Shown: positions 35,496-44,043 of the stretch, in pieces
Position numbering within the stretch: the stretch's first letter is position 1
Layout: each line of letters opens with the position of its first letter
NCBI GenBank assembly: GCA_017309275.1
Contig: JAFKLT010000030.1
Location: 124,001-188,000 of the forward strand
Reading direction: 5' to 3'
Origin: Sphingomonadales bacterium
Lineage (GTDB): Bacteria > Pseudomonadota > Alphaproteobacteria > Sphingomonadales > Sphingomonadaceae
Length of the DNA stretch: 64,000 nt
Translations under genes and position numbers: made by a program
Notes under the pieces: model-generated
Databases searched by the model: none
What the model was told of the DNA's origin: nothing
Seen by the model: only the letters and a program-made list of their open reading frames with translations

Positions 35496-36443
35496 ATGAT
35501 GCCGGTAAATTTTGACGATGTGGCCGCGGCGGCGCGGCGGGTCGCGCCGCATGTGCACCGTACGCCGGTGCTGCGTTCGCGCCGCCTGAACGAGATACTT
35601 GGCGTCGACCTTGCCCTGAAATGCGAAAACCTGCAGCGGATCGGCGCTTTCAAGGCGCGGGGCGCGCATAATGCCGTTCTGTCGTTGGACGACGATCAGG
35701 CGGCGCGAGGCGTCGTCACCCATTCGTCGGGCAATCATGCCGCAGCGCTCTCGCTCGCCGCCGCAACACGCGGGATTCGCGCCGACATCGTGATGCCCGA
35801 GAATGCGCCGCGGGCGAAAGTCGAATCGGTGCGCCGGCTCGGCGGCCATGTCATAATGTGCGAACCGACGATCGCGGCACGCGAAGCCGCGGCCGAAGCG
35901 ATCGTCGCGGCGACCGGGGCAACGCTCGTCCATCCCTATGACGATCCGCGCGTGATCGCCGGACAGGCCACGGCGGCAGTCGAACTGATCGAAGACTGCC
36001 CCGACCTCGACGCGATTACCGCACCCGTCGGCGGCGGCGGGCTGATGGCGGGCACCGCGATCGCGGCGCGGCACATGCGCCCCTCGATCCGGATTGTCGC
36101 GACCGAACCCGAACAGGCGGACGATGCCTGGCGGTCCTGGTCGACGGGGGTCTGGACCGCCGGCGACCCGCCGAACACCGTTGCCGACGGACTTCGCACC
36201 ACCGTCGGGCATAACGGCCTTCCCATCCTGCAGGCATTGCTCGACGACTTCGTGACGGTGAGCGAAGCAGGCATCGTTGCGGCGATGCGACTGGTCTGGG
36301 AAACGACCAAGCTGGTGATCGAGCCGAGTTCGGCGGTGCCGGTCGCGGCGCTCATGGAGCGCAAGGGCGGCATGCAGGGCCTGCGCGTCGGGTTGATCCT
36401 GACCGGCGGCAATGTCGATCTCGACCAGTTGCCGTGGCAGTGA
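35496..36443 (+). CDS. Serine racemase/threonine dehydratase-family PLP enzyme (BhcB/EutB-like)
   Basis: A fold-type II PLP enzyme of 315 residues. The PLP lysine lies in IGAFKARGAHNAV, the phosphate loop in THSSGNHAAALSLAA and the glycine loop in PVGGGGLMAG. The family includes serine racemase, threonine dehydratase, beta-hydroxyaspartate dehydratase (BhcB) and the hydroxyectoine enzyme EutB. There is no regulatory ACT domain, so it is a catabolic type. I chose the first ATG of an ATGATG pair at 35496, seven nt after a strong AAGGAGG. It overlaps dsdA by 10 bp, and the pairing suggests that it handles a beta-hydroxy amino acid of the other stereochemistry or makes D-serine for DsdA. Confidence 0.87.
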   Translation: MMPVNFDDVAAAARRVAPHVHRTPVLRSRRLNEILGVDLALKCENLQRIGAFKARGAHNAVLSLDDDQAARGVVTHSSGNHAAALSLAAATRGIRADIVMPENAPRAKVESVRRLGGHVIMCEPTIAAREAAAEAIVAATGATLVHPYDDPRVIAGQATAAVELIEDCPDLDAITAPVGGGGLMAGTAIAARHMRPSIRIVATEPEQADDAWRSWSTGVWTAGDPPNTVADGLRTTVGHNGLPILQALLDDFVTVSEAGIVAAMRLVWETTKLVIEPSSAVPVAALMERKGGMQGLRVGLILTGGNVDLDQLPWQ

Positions 36444-37693
36444 TCCACCCTTCGCCCCCGGCCGTTCGGATCGACACGATCGAGGCATTCGCCAGCAACC
36501 GCGATGCCGCGGCGCTCGTCTGGTCCGTCGGACAGCCGTCGGGCACCTTTCTCGATGCCGTGACACTGGACGCCGTCGAGGATGCCCGGCGCCGCTTCGA
36601 ACGCTTTGCGCCGCTGTTGAGTCGGCTCTTTCCGGCGGAACAATGGGACGGACGGATCGCCTCGCCGCTCATCAACCTGTCCGACGGCGAGGAAGGCCCG
36701 CCTCTATGGGTGAAATGCGACCATGCGCTGCCGATCGCCGGTTCGGTCAAGGCGCGCGGCGGCATTCACGAGGTACTGAAATATGTCGAAAGGATTGCGC
36801 AGCGGCACGGCATCGATCCAGACGACCCGCATTTCGCGCAGCGGCTGCTCGATCCGGACGCGAAACACTGGCTTTCGACCCACCATCTGCTCGTCGGGAG
36901 CACCGGAAATCTGGGCTATGGCGTCGGCGTCGCGGCGCGCGCCTTCGGACTCGCCGCCGAAGTCCATATGTCGAGCGATGCGAAAGCCTGGAAGAAGGAA
37001 CGGCTTCGCTCCTTTGGCGTCACAGTGGTCGAACATGACGGGGACTTCACCGAAGCCGTGGCGGAAGCGCGTCGATCGGCAGCGGACCGGCCCGCATGTC
37101 ATTTCGTCGATGACGAAAATTCGCGCGATCTTCTCACGGGATATGCCGTCGCCGCGCGCGAACTGGCCGACCAGCTAGACGAGGCGGGCGTCCGCCCCTC
37201 TCCGGACACCCCCCTCGTCGTCTATATTCCCTGCGGCGTCGGCGGCGCGGCAGGAGGAATCGCACTCGGTCTGAAGGCGATTTTCGGGACGTCGGTGCGC
37301 GTCGTCGTCGTCGAACCCATGGCATCCGCGTGCATGATGGCGGCACGGCTGAACGGCAATCGGGCCGTGCCGGTCTATGATTTTGGCAGGGACAATCAGA
37401 CTATCGCCGATGGACTTGCCGTTCCCTGCGCTTCGCAACTCGTGCTCGATGTTGCGGCGTCCTGCCTCGATGCCGCGGTCGCGATCGACGACGCCGCGAT
37501 GACCGACTGGGCGCGCGAACTATGGACGCGAGCCGCCCTCAAGCTGGAACCGTCGGCGGCGGCCGGCTTCGCTGCGCGGATTCCATTCCGCTCCCTGGCG
37601 GGTGACGCACTCGACGGCGCTACCGAGCTCGTGTGGACGACAGGGGGCCAGCTCATGCCCGACGACGAATTCTCCAAATTCCTGGGCCGATAA
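36434..37693 (+). CDS. dsdA: D-serine ammonia-lyase
   Basis: Deaminates D-serine to pyruvate and can act on D-threonine. The 419 residues show the DsdA arrangement: WVKCDHALPIAGSVKARGGI with the PLP lysine, LVGSTGNLGYGVGVAARAFG, YIPCGVGGAAGGIALGLKA and DGLAVPCASQL. Its ends overlap the upstream dehydratase gene by 10 bp, so the two proteins are made together. D-serine is toxic, so the enzyme may protect the cell while D-amino-acid peptides are broken down. Wide substrate range cannot be excluded. Confidence 0.93.
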   Translation: MAVIHPSPPAVRIDTIEAFASNRDAAALVWSVGQPSGTFLDAVTLDAVEDARRRFERFAPLLSRLFPAEQWDGRIASPLINLSDGEEGPPLWVKCDHALPIAGSVKARGGIHEVLKYVERIAQRHGIDPDDPHFAQRLLDPDAKHWLSTHHLLVGSTGNLGYGVGVAARAFGLAAEVHMSSDAKAWKKERLRSFGVTVVEHDGDFTEAVAEARRSAADRPACHFVDDENSRDLLTGYAVAARELADQLDEAGVRPSPDTPLVVYIPCGVGGAAGGIALGLKAIFGTSVRVVVVEPMASACMMAARLNGNRAVPVYDFGRDNQTIADGLAVPCASQLVLDVAASCLDAAVAIDDAAMTDWARELWTRAALKLEPSAAAGFAARIPFRSLAGDALDGATELVWTTGGQLMPDDEFSKFLGR

Positions 37694-37932
37694 AGCGACC
37701 GTCGGACGACTCCCGGCCAAGCTGGCTGCCGCCCGGCGAGCCAGATCGGCAGGGTCCGTCACCTGACAAAGCGAGATAAACGACGGAAACACCCGTCCAG
37801 TTTCGTCGATTTTTCGGCGGACTTCGGATTAGCATCGCCGTCACTTGCATTGCCGCGAGCCGGCGAGGACCTCGTCGCGGGAGCAACAAATCCGCGGTGC
37901 GGTTCCGCTGCAGGCCCAATCGAGGAAGCCAG

Positions 37933-38895
37933 ATGATCCATATTGTTGACGCCGAAGTTGCCCAGCGGCTCGTGACGCAGGAAGCGGCAATCGCGCTTGT
38001 TCGTCAATGCCTCGCCGATCTCGACAGCGGCACGTCCCTGTCCTTCCCCTCGGTACGCGGGCACGGGAGCGACCCGTCGACACGATTCGGCGTAAAGTCC
38101 GGCTTTGACGCGCGCCGCGGTCTCCCCGGATTGAAGGTGGGCAGTTACTGGCCGGGCAATGCCGCACGCGGTTTGCCCAATCACGGATCGACCACGCTGT
38201 TGCTGGACGACGCGACGGGATTTCCGATCGCGCTCGTCGCCGCCACCTATCTCAACGCGCTGCGCACGGCCGCTTCGGACGCCGTCGCCGTCGAGGCGCT
38301 CGCCAGACCGGACGCATCGGTTCTCGCTCTCTTTGGCACCGGCAATCAGGTGTTTCACGAGGCGTTGGCCATTGCGCATGTCCGCTCGCTCTCGCACATA
38401 TTCGTGTGCGGGCGCTCGCCGGACAAGGCGGCGGAGCTTGTCTCTCGGCTCCGCGAGGCCGATCTCCCCGCCGACGTTTCGAGCGCATCCGAGGCGCTGG
38501 CCCGCGCAGACATCGTCGTAACGGCCACGGCATCGCGCGAACCGCTGTTCGAAGACCGCGACATACGGCCCGGCACCCACGTCTCCGCGATGGGAGCGGA
38601 CGGCCCCGGAAAGCAGGAGCTTCCGCCGTCGCTCGCCCGGCGCGCCGGCCTGTACGCCGATACGCTCGAGCAATGTTTCACGATCGGCGAATTCCAGTAT
38701 CTTGCGGCGACCGCCGAACAGGAGCGGGTCGCGACGATCGGTGCCGTTCTCAACGGGCGCGCCGAGGGCAGAACCTCCGACGAACAGATCACGATCTATG
38801 ACAGTTCGGGTATCGCGCTGCAGGATATCGCGGTGGCGGCTTATGTCTTCGAGCGTGCCCTGGCGCTGGGGATGACGATGAAGGCAGCCGTATGA
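37933..38895 (+). CDS. Ornithine cyclodeaminase/mu-crystallin-family reductase (BhcD/EutC-like), first copy
   Basis: A 320-residue NAD(P)-dependent enzyme. The substrate domain has GLKVGSYWPGNAARGLPNHG and ALVAATYLNALRTAA. The Rossmann domain reads LALFGTGNQVFHEALA and DIVVTATASREPLF. Members include ornithine cyclodeaminase, imine reductases, iminosuccinate reductase (BhcD) and EutC. The ATG at 37933 has a GAGGAAG site upstream. A 239-bp gap separates it from dsdA, so it may have its own promoter. It overlaps the S46 peptidase gene by 4 bp. An imine reductase acting on the product of the nearby dehydratases is inferred. Confidence 0.86.
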   Translation: MIHIVDAEVAQRLVTQEAAIALVRQCLADLDSGTSLSFPSVRGHGSDPSTRFGVKSGFDARRGLPGLKVGSYWPGNAARGLPNHGSTTLLLDDATGFPIALVAATYLNALRTAASDAVAVEALARPDASVLALFGTGNQVFHEALAIAHVRSLSHIFVCGRSPDKAAELVSRLREADLPADVSSASEALARADIVVTATASREPLFEDRDIRPGTHVSAMGADGPGKQELPPSLARRAGLYADTLEQCFTIGEFQYLAATAEQERVATIGAVLNGRAEGRTSDEQITIYDSSGIALQDIAVAAYVFERALALGMTMKAAV

Positions 38896-41051
38896 GCGCG
38901 AAGCATTCAGCCCCGGTCGCGAACGCCGCGCGCGACGGATTCCTCAAGCGATGGGTTCGCCTTTCGACGCTGTTGCTTGCAACGACGGCCTTTGCCGGAA
39001 GCGCACATGGCGACGAAGGCATGTGGCTGATCGATCAAACCGCCGGCTACGCATCCATCGCGCCCGACAGTTCCGAAAAGGTGACGTTGCCCCTTGGGGC
39101 GGTGACGGCGCTCGGCAGTTGCACCGCTTCGTTCGTGAGTAGCGCCGGCCTGCTGCTGACCAACCATCACTGCCTGTCGGGTTCGGTGCAGTATAATAGC
39201 GCGCCCGACCGCAACTATTGGACCAACGGTTTCGTCGCCCGCGAGCGCCGGGACGAATTGCCCGCGGCGCCCGGCACGCGCATCCATGTGATCGAACAGT
39301 GGCGCGAGGTTACGCGCGAACTCGATGCCGGGACCGCCGGACTGGCGAAAAAGCAAAGGGAAAAGCTGGTCGAAAGCCGGCGCAAGGCCCTGCTCGCGCC
39401 ATGCGAAAGCCTGCCCGGAAGGCGCTGTTATATCCGGAGCTATTGGGGCGGCACCCGTCAATATTTCGAACAGCGCCTGGAATTGCAGGACATCCGGCTG
39501 GTCTACGCGCCCGCGGCCGGTCTCGGCGATTTCGGCGGCGACACCGACAATTGGAACTGGCCGCGCCATAGTGGCGATTTCGGCTTCTATCGGGCCTATG
39601 TCGCTCCCGACGGCACGCCAGCGCCTTATGCAGCAGGGAATATTCCCTACACGCCCCCGGCCGTGCTGACCGTTTCGCGCGAAGGCGTGTCGGAGGGTGA
39701 ACCGGTGTGGACGGCAGGTTTCCCGGTCTCGACCAACCGCCTCGCCACGGCCGCCGAGGCGACCTTCGACCTCAGCCGATACGAGCCTGCCTGGCTGGCG
39801 CTTCTCAAGGATTACGAGGCTCAGATCGTCGCCGCTACGGCCGGGCAAGCCGAGAAGCAGATGCGCTATGCGAACATTCTCGACAACGCCAGCAACTATC
39901 GCAAGAAGCTGATCGGCAGCCTGGCCGGCGCCGAAGCGGCCAACGTACCCGCACGCAAGCAGGCGTTCGAAGCCGCCTTGCAACGATGGGCCAAAGGCAA
40001 GGCCGGCCAAGACAAGCTCGCACCGGCACTGGGCATATTGAATGCCGCCGCGTCCGAACGCGAAGCCATGCGACTATATTCGTTGCAGCGCAGCACCTTG
40101 GAACGCGCCCAATTGCTGCAAGCCGCGCGGGTCCTCTATCGATGGGCCAAAGAGCGCGGCAAAGCCGACGCGGATCGCGCCGCGGGCTTTCGCGACGCCG
40201 ATCGCCAGCTCGTCTCCGACCGGCTCCGCCGCATCCAGAGCCGCTTCGACGCCTTGGTCGACCGGAGCTTGTTCGAGCGCGCGCTGGAAGAGTATCACAA
40301 GCTTCCCGCCAGCGAGCGGAGCCAGGCGTTCGAGACGCACGTAGGCGCGATGGATCTCGACCAGGTCTATTCGGCAACGCGCCTTGGAAATCTGGACGAT
40401 CGACTGGCGTGGCTCGACCAGCCCGCATCGGCGTTCGAACGGTCGACCGACCCGTTCATCCAGCTGGCAGTCACCCTCTATCCCGACGACGAGGCGCGCG
40501 AAGAAGCGTCGCGCGCGCTGTCGAAGCGAACCGAGGCGGCGCGTGACACATATCTTGCGGCCGTGGCAGCCTATCGCAACGCGGCCGGTATGCCCGCCTA
40601 TCCCGATGCCGACGGCACGATGCGTATCAGCCGGGGCCGAATCGAAAGGCAGGTTCGCGACGGCGAAATATGGACACCCTTCACGACCGCGGTTGGCCTG
40701 CTGGAAAAGCAGCGCGGCGATGGCGACTTCAACGCGCCCGAGCGATTGGTCTCCGCCATTCGCGCGAGGGATTTCGGGGCCTATGCCGTGGCCGATACCG
40801 GACAGATGCCCGTGAACTTTCTTTCGAGCGCGGACATTACCAACGGCAATTCGGGATCGCCGACGCTCAACGCCAAAGGAGAAATCGTCGGCCTCGTCTT
40901 CGACGGGACAACCGATGGCGTGATATCCGACTGGTTCCACGTCGCCGAGCGGAACCGGACGATCCACGTCGATATCCGCTTCATCCTGTGGGTGATGGAA
41001 AAAGTCGATGGCGCCGGCCACATCGTCCGCGAGATGACCGGCCCCCAATAG
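38892..41051 (+). CDS. S46-family dipeptidyl-peptidase (DPP7-like)
   Basis: A secreted 719-residue exopeptidase that releases dipeptides from N-termini. A signal peptide (LLLATTAFAGSAHG) leads to mature DEGMWLID. The chymotrypsin-like double barrel has NHHC at 91-94 (catalytic His), DNWNWPRHSGDF (catalytic Asp) and nucleophile Ser654 in NGNSGSP, with a helical domain inserted between. The residue 18 after the Ser is Gly672 (VFDGTTDG). From family knowledge, Gly here marks DPP7 with preference for hydrophobic residues, while Arg marks the acidic-specific DPP11. It overlaps the reductase gene by 4 bp. Dipeptides released would suit the POT transporters. Confidence 0.92.
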   Translation: MSAKHSAPVANAARDGFLKRWVRLSTLLLATTAFAGSAHGDEGMWLIDQTAGYASIAPDSSEKVTLPLGAVTALGSCTASFVSSAGLLLTNHHCLSGSVQYNSAPDRNYWTNGFVARERRDELPAAPGTRIHVIEQWREVTRELDAGTAGLAKKQREKLVESRRKALLAPCESLPGRRCYIRSYWGGTRQYFEQRLELQDIRLVYAPAAGLGDFGGDTDNWNWPRHSGDFGFYRAYVAPDGTPAPYAAGNIPYTPPAVLTVSREGVSEGEPVWTAGFPVSTNRLATAAEATFDLSRYEPAWLALLKDYEAQIVAATAGQAEKQMRYANILDNASNYRKKLIGSLAGAEAANVPARKQAFEAALQRWAKGKAGQDKLAPALGILNAAASEREAMRLYSLQRSTLERAQLLQAARVLYRWAKERGKADADRAAGFRDADRQLVSDRLRRIQSRFDALVDRSLFERALEEYHKLPASERSQAFETHVGAMDLDQVYSATRLGNLDDRLAWLDQPASAFERSTDPFIQLAVTLYPDDEAREEASRALSKRTEAARDTYLAAVAAYRNAAGMPAYPDADGTMRISRGRIERQVRDGEIWTPFTTAVGLLEKQRGDGDFNAPERLVSAIRARDFGAYAVADTGQMPVNFLSSADITNGNSGSPTLNAKGEIVGLVFDGTTDGVISDWFHVAERNRTIHVDIRFILWVMEKVDGAGHIVREMTGPQ

Positions 41052-41072
41052 CAACAAGGACTATCGGGGGCC
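41040..41072. terminator. Hairpin at the end of the S46 gene
   Basis: A 12-bp stem with one mismatch (GGCCCCCAATAG against CTATCGGGGGCC) spans the stop codon of the S46 gene. It lies between converging transcripts. There is no T run, so termination strength is uncertain. Confidence 0.4.
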
Positions 41073-41076
41073 GGCG

Positions 41077-41103
41077 CGCCTGTCCGTCGCCGACGGACAG
41101 GCG
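41077..41103. terminator. Perfect 12-bp hairpin between convergent genes, possible two-way terminator
   Basis: The arms CGCCTGTCCGTC and GACGGACAGGCG pair perfectly around a 3-base loop, only 11 bp from the stop of the serine hydrolase gene on the minus strand and 26 bp from the S46 stop. It would fold in RNA from either strand. A T tract is missing on both sides. Confidence 0.55.
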
Positions 41104-41114
41104 GACGGGAAGCG

Positions 41115-42803
41115 TCAGCCTGCCACCGTTTCGAAAACGATCGTACGGTGCAGATAAGGATGCGTGATCGTCAGATTGGCCGGACGCCCCGCCTCGCCGG
41201 GTTCAAACCCGACGTGAAAATAGATGGCGGACGGGCCGCGGACCGTACCCTGAAAAGTGCCGTCGCCGAGCGGTTTCAGTTCGGCGTCCCAAGCCGGGCC
41301 GGTGCTGGCGATCAGCTTTCCTTTCTCGACCCGGACGAAAAGCTTGCCGCAAAACGGGTGCTCATAAGTGCCGGTGAAGGACTTCAACGGCTTCGCCTCA
41401 GGGCCCTTGACGGCGAACAGCTTGTCAAAGACGTCCTTGTTTTCCGCAAGCTGTATGCGTTGCCGGGCGAGCGCCATCTGCGACCAGTCCGTCTTTTCCT
41501 CTCCGTAAAGAGCGTTCAGCGTTCGGCCGACCAGCGCTTCGGTCGCGCCGTTCTTGGACGCGAAATTGTTGATCATCACGACCACGGCGACCTTCGTCTT
41601 CGGATCCGCGATCATCAGGGTGGCGTAGCCCAGTTCGTCGCCCGAATGGCCGAAAAGCGTACGCCCGCGATAGGTATAGATCATCAGTCCCGAAGCATAG
41701 ATGACGGGTTGAAGACCATCGCCGGAATCGTTGAATTCGGTTTCCCAGTTGGCCGGAAAATCTCCCCGGCGGACGATGGCGCTACGCCGCATTTCGCGGA
41801 CGGCCAGGGCCGGAAGGACTTGGCGCCCGTCGATCTCGCCCATGTTCATAAGCAGTCGGGCCCAGCGCGCCATATCGCTGACCGAGGAAAAGATCGATTG
41901 GCCCGGATCGATCGCGGTGCGGTGGAAATGGGCCATCCGGTCGGTCAGGTCCGACGGGAGATAGGCAAGCGACCGATCGAGAGCGCGCTCCCATTGTACG
42001 TGCGGCGTCGCGACATTTGCCCGGTCGGGTACGGCGTCTTGGCCGATCTTGATCTTGTCGGACCAGCCGTCACCCGTCGGCAGGACATTGGCAGCCGCGA
42101 TGAAATCGTCCGCATGGGCGTAGCTGTCATTCATTCCCGCGGGCGTCCAGATTTCCTCGTCGATATACTGACCCCACGGCTTTCCGCTCACCTTTTCGAT
42201 GATCTGCGCGGCGGCGACATAGGTAATGCTGTTGTAATAGGTGCGATCGCGAAAGGGGACGGCCTGGTCGAGATGCGCCATGCGCTTGACAAGATCGGCT
42301 TCCGACAGGCCCGCGATTTCCTCCGGCCAATCGCCATAGGACGCAAGGCCGCTGCGATGTGAAAGCAGATCGCGGATGGTGATCGTGCGCGACAACCACG
42401 GGTCGGCGACCTTGAAGTCGGGGAGATATTTGACGACCGGCTCGTCGAGTTCGACCTTGCCCTCGGCCGCTAGCTTGGCGAGCGCGGCGGAGACAAAGGT
42501 CTTGGTGACCGAAGCAATGCCGAACATGGTTTTGTCAGTAACCGGCGTATTGCGATCATATTGACGCAGGCCGTAGGATCGCGTCGTGACCTTGTCGTCC
42601 TTGACGACCGCGATCGCTACGCCGGGTATGGACCAGTCGCGCCGGACCTGTTCGACGAAGGCGTCATATTCGGGGGAAAAGACCGGTTCCGCGGGCTGCG
42701 CATGGGCCTGTACTGCGCTCGCCATAACGGCGAACAGCGCGGCCGCCATCAGGCTTTTCGATCTCGACACCCGGCGATCGTCTATCATTGCTCTTATCCC
42801 CAT
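41115..42803 (-). CDS. Class C beta-lactamase-family serine hydrolase (esterase/D-peptidase-like), copy A
   Basis: A periplasmic 562-residue penicillin-recognising-fold hydrolase. The signal peptide ends near AVQAHA. Ser98 and Lys101 form SVTK, a Tyr-containing motif is in RTYYNSITY, and the third motif is FGHSGDELGY. A C-terminal beta-barrel of the DUF3471 kind (SFTGTYEHPFCGKLFVRV) follows. Enzymes of this type are usually esterases, D-aminopeptidases or amidases, not resistance factors. The ATG at 42803 is chosen for its GGAG 6 nt upstream; another ATG sits directly before it. It is the last gene of a seven-gene minus-strand operon and a clear paralog of the hydrolase at 49603, sharing HADDFIAAANVLPTGDGW almost fully. 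Confidence 0.88.
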   Translation of the reverse strand: MGIRAMIDDRRVSRSKSLMAAALFAVMASAVQAHAQPAEPVFSPEYDAFVEQVRRDWSIPGVAIAVVKDDKVTTRSYGLRQYDRNTPVTDKTMFGIASVTKTFVSAALAKLAAEGKVELDEPVVKYLPDFKVADPWLSRTITIRDLLSHRSGLASYGDWPEEIAGLSEADLVKRMAHLDQAVPFRDRTYYNSITYVAAAQIIEKVSGKPWGQYIDEEIWTPAGMNDSYAHADDFIAAANVLPTGDGWSDKIKIGQDAVPDRANVATPHVQWERALDRSLAYLPSDLTDRMAHFHRTAIDPGQSIFSSVSDMARWARLLMNMGEIDGRQVLPALAVREMRRSAIVRRGDFPANWETEFNDSGDGLQPVIYASGLMIYTYRGRTLFGHSGDELGYATLMIADPKTKVAVVVMINNFASKNGATEALVGRTLNALYGEEKTDWSQMALARQRIQLAENKDVFDKLFAVKGPEAKPLKSFTGTYEHPFCGKLFVRVEKGKLIASTGPAWDAELKPLGDGTFQGTVRGPSAIYFHVGFEPGEAGRPANLTITHPYLHRTIVFETVAG

Positions 42804-42872
42804 CATTCTCTCCCGCCGGAGTGGCGCCCCATCGGCGACCTCGTGCGGCCTATTTCCCATGAAAAGTGACAC

Positions 42873-43085
42873 TTATTCCGGTACGAAGGCGTCGACCGAC
42901 CCGTTGCCGCGACCGTCGCCCGCATCGACCCCAACGAAGATCGCGTCGATCCGGCCAATGCCTTGTCGCTGTTCGGCCAGTCGGCGTTCGAATTCTTCGA
43001 AACGATCCTCACGAGCCACCGCCGGCGCCATCGCAATCGCAATCGCAATCGATGAGAAGGCGACAAGGCAGGATAGCGTTCGCAC
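42873..43085 (-). CDS. Small secreted protein of 70 residues, GTG start
   Basis: The GTG lies one base after the stop of the dehydratase gene (TGAGGTG), which favours coupled translation. The first 24 residues form a clean signal peptide (LSCLVAFSSIAIAIAMAPAVA), followed by a charged stretch (REDRFEEFERRLAEQRQGI) and an acidic tail. No family is recognised. It may be a true small periplasmic protein or the remnant of a larger secreted enzyme. Evidence is the signal peptide, the coupling and the absence of a competing gene in this space. Confidence 0.45.
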   Translation of the reverse strand: MRTLSCLVAFSSIAIAIAMAPAVAREDRFEEFERRLAEQRQGIGRIDAIFVGVDAGDGRGNGSVDAFVPE

Positions 43086-43086
43086 C

Positions 43087-44043
43087 TCAGAGCCAGAGCT
43101 TGAGGAGGCCGAGATCCACATTGCCCCCGGAAACCACGCAGAGCACCCGGTCGCCCAACATCTCCTCGCTCTCCGCAGAGAGAAGACCCGCCAACCCTGC
43201 TGCGCCCGCGGGTTCCGCCATCACCTTGCACCGCTGCATCAGCAACCGCATCGCCGCCAGAATCTGGTCGTCATCGATCGCGCGAACCGACCCGAACCGG
43301 CGACGGACAAGATCGAAACAGAGCGCCCCGGCGCTCGGTGCCGCCAGTCCGTCCGCGATCGTCGACACCGCTCCAAGCCGTATCGCCTCACCCTGTTCCA
43401 GGCTCCGCGTCATCGCAGCGGCGCCTTCCGGCTCGATGCCGTGAAGGCGCGCGGTGCTGCCGGTTTCGTCGAAAGCTCGAACGAGACCTCCAGCCATGCC
43501 GCCTCCGCCGATCCCGACGAATATGTCGGTCACGTCCGGCAGGTCTTCGACAATTTCCAGGCCAAGCGATGCGTGTCCAGCCATGAGAACGGCGTCGTCA
43601 TAGGATGAAATGAAGGTGAGCCCCCGCTCGTGCGCGACCTCTTCACAGAAGCGGGCGGCCTCAGGCGGCGTGCCGTGGAGCAGCACTTCCGCGCCATAGC
43701 CTTGGGTCGCGGCCACCTTGGTCGGATTCGCGCTCGCTGCCATGACGACGCAGCTTTTGACGTCCTGTCTGGCGGCAGCCCATGCGAGCCCTTGCGCGGC
43801 GTTGCCGGCGGAAAAGGTAATCACTCCCCGTTCGCGCTGCTCGGGTGACAGATTCTGGATCGCCCAGGCCATACCCCGCGGCTTGTAGGATCCTGTCTTC
43901 TGGAACAGCTCCAGCTTCAGGAAGACCTCGCGGCCCGTCATCTCCGAAAGGCTGGTCGAGCGGACCAGCGGCGTGCGGTGGACATGGTCTTTGAGGAAGC
44001 GGTGTGCCGCCCTGACGTCGAGTGCTGTCGAATCCCCTACCAT
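43087..44043 (-). CDS. Threonine dehydratase-family PLP enzyme (EutB/BhcB-like), second copy
   Basis: A 318-residue fold-type II enzyme. The PLP lysine is in TGSYKPRGMAWAI, the phosphate contact in TFSAGNAAQGLAWAAA and the glycine loop in GIGGGGMAGGLV. There is no ACT domain, as in catabolic threonine or beta-hydroxyaspartate dehydratases. The lysine region (SYKPRG) differs from the FKARG of the copy at 35496, so the two probably take different substrates. It overlaps the cyclodeaminase-family gene by 7 bp; the same pair of families is found in EutB-EutC and BhcB-BhcD. It belongs to the operon with the siderophore-type receptor and acylase. Confidence 0.87.
   Translation of the reverse strand: MVGDSTALDVRAAHRFLKDHVHRTPLVRSTSLSEMTGREVFLKLELFQKTGSYKPRGMAWAIQNLSPEQRERGVITFSAGNAAQGLAWAAARQDVKSCVVMAASANPTKVAATQGYGAEVLLHGTPPEAARFCEEVAHERGLTFISSYDDAVLMAGHASLGLEIVEDLPDVTDIFVGIGGGGMAGGLVRAFDETGSTARLHGIEPEGAAAMTRSLEQGEAIRLGAVSTIADGLAAPSAGALCFDLVRRRFGSVRAIDDDQILAAMRLLMQRCKVMAEPAGAAGLAGLLSAESEEMLGDRVLCVVSGGNVDLGLLKLWL

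Noticed and set aside
41115-42803. Beta-lactam resistance gene
   Set aside because: The SxxK fold is shared, but the DUF3471-like C-terminal domain, the operon setting and the absence of an AmpR-type regulator point to an esterase or D-peptidase.
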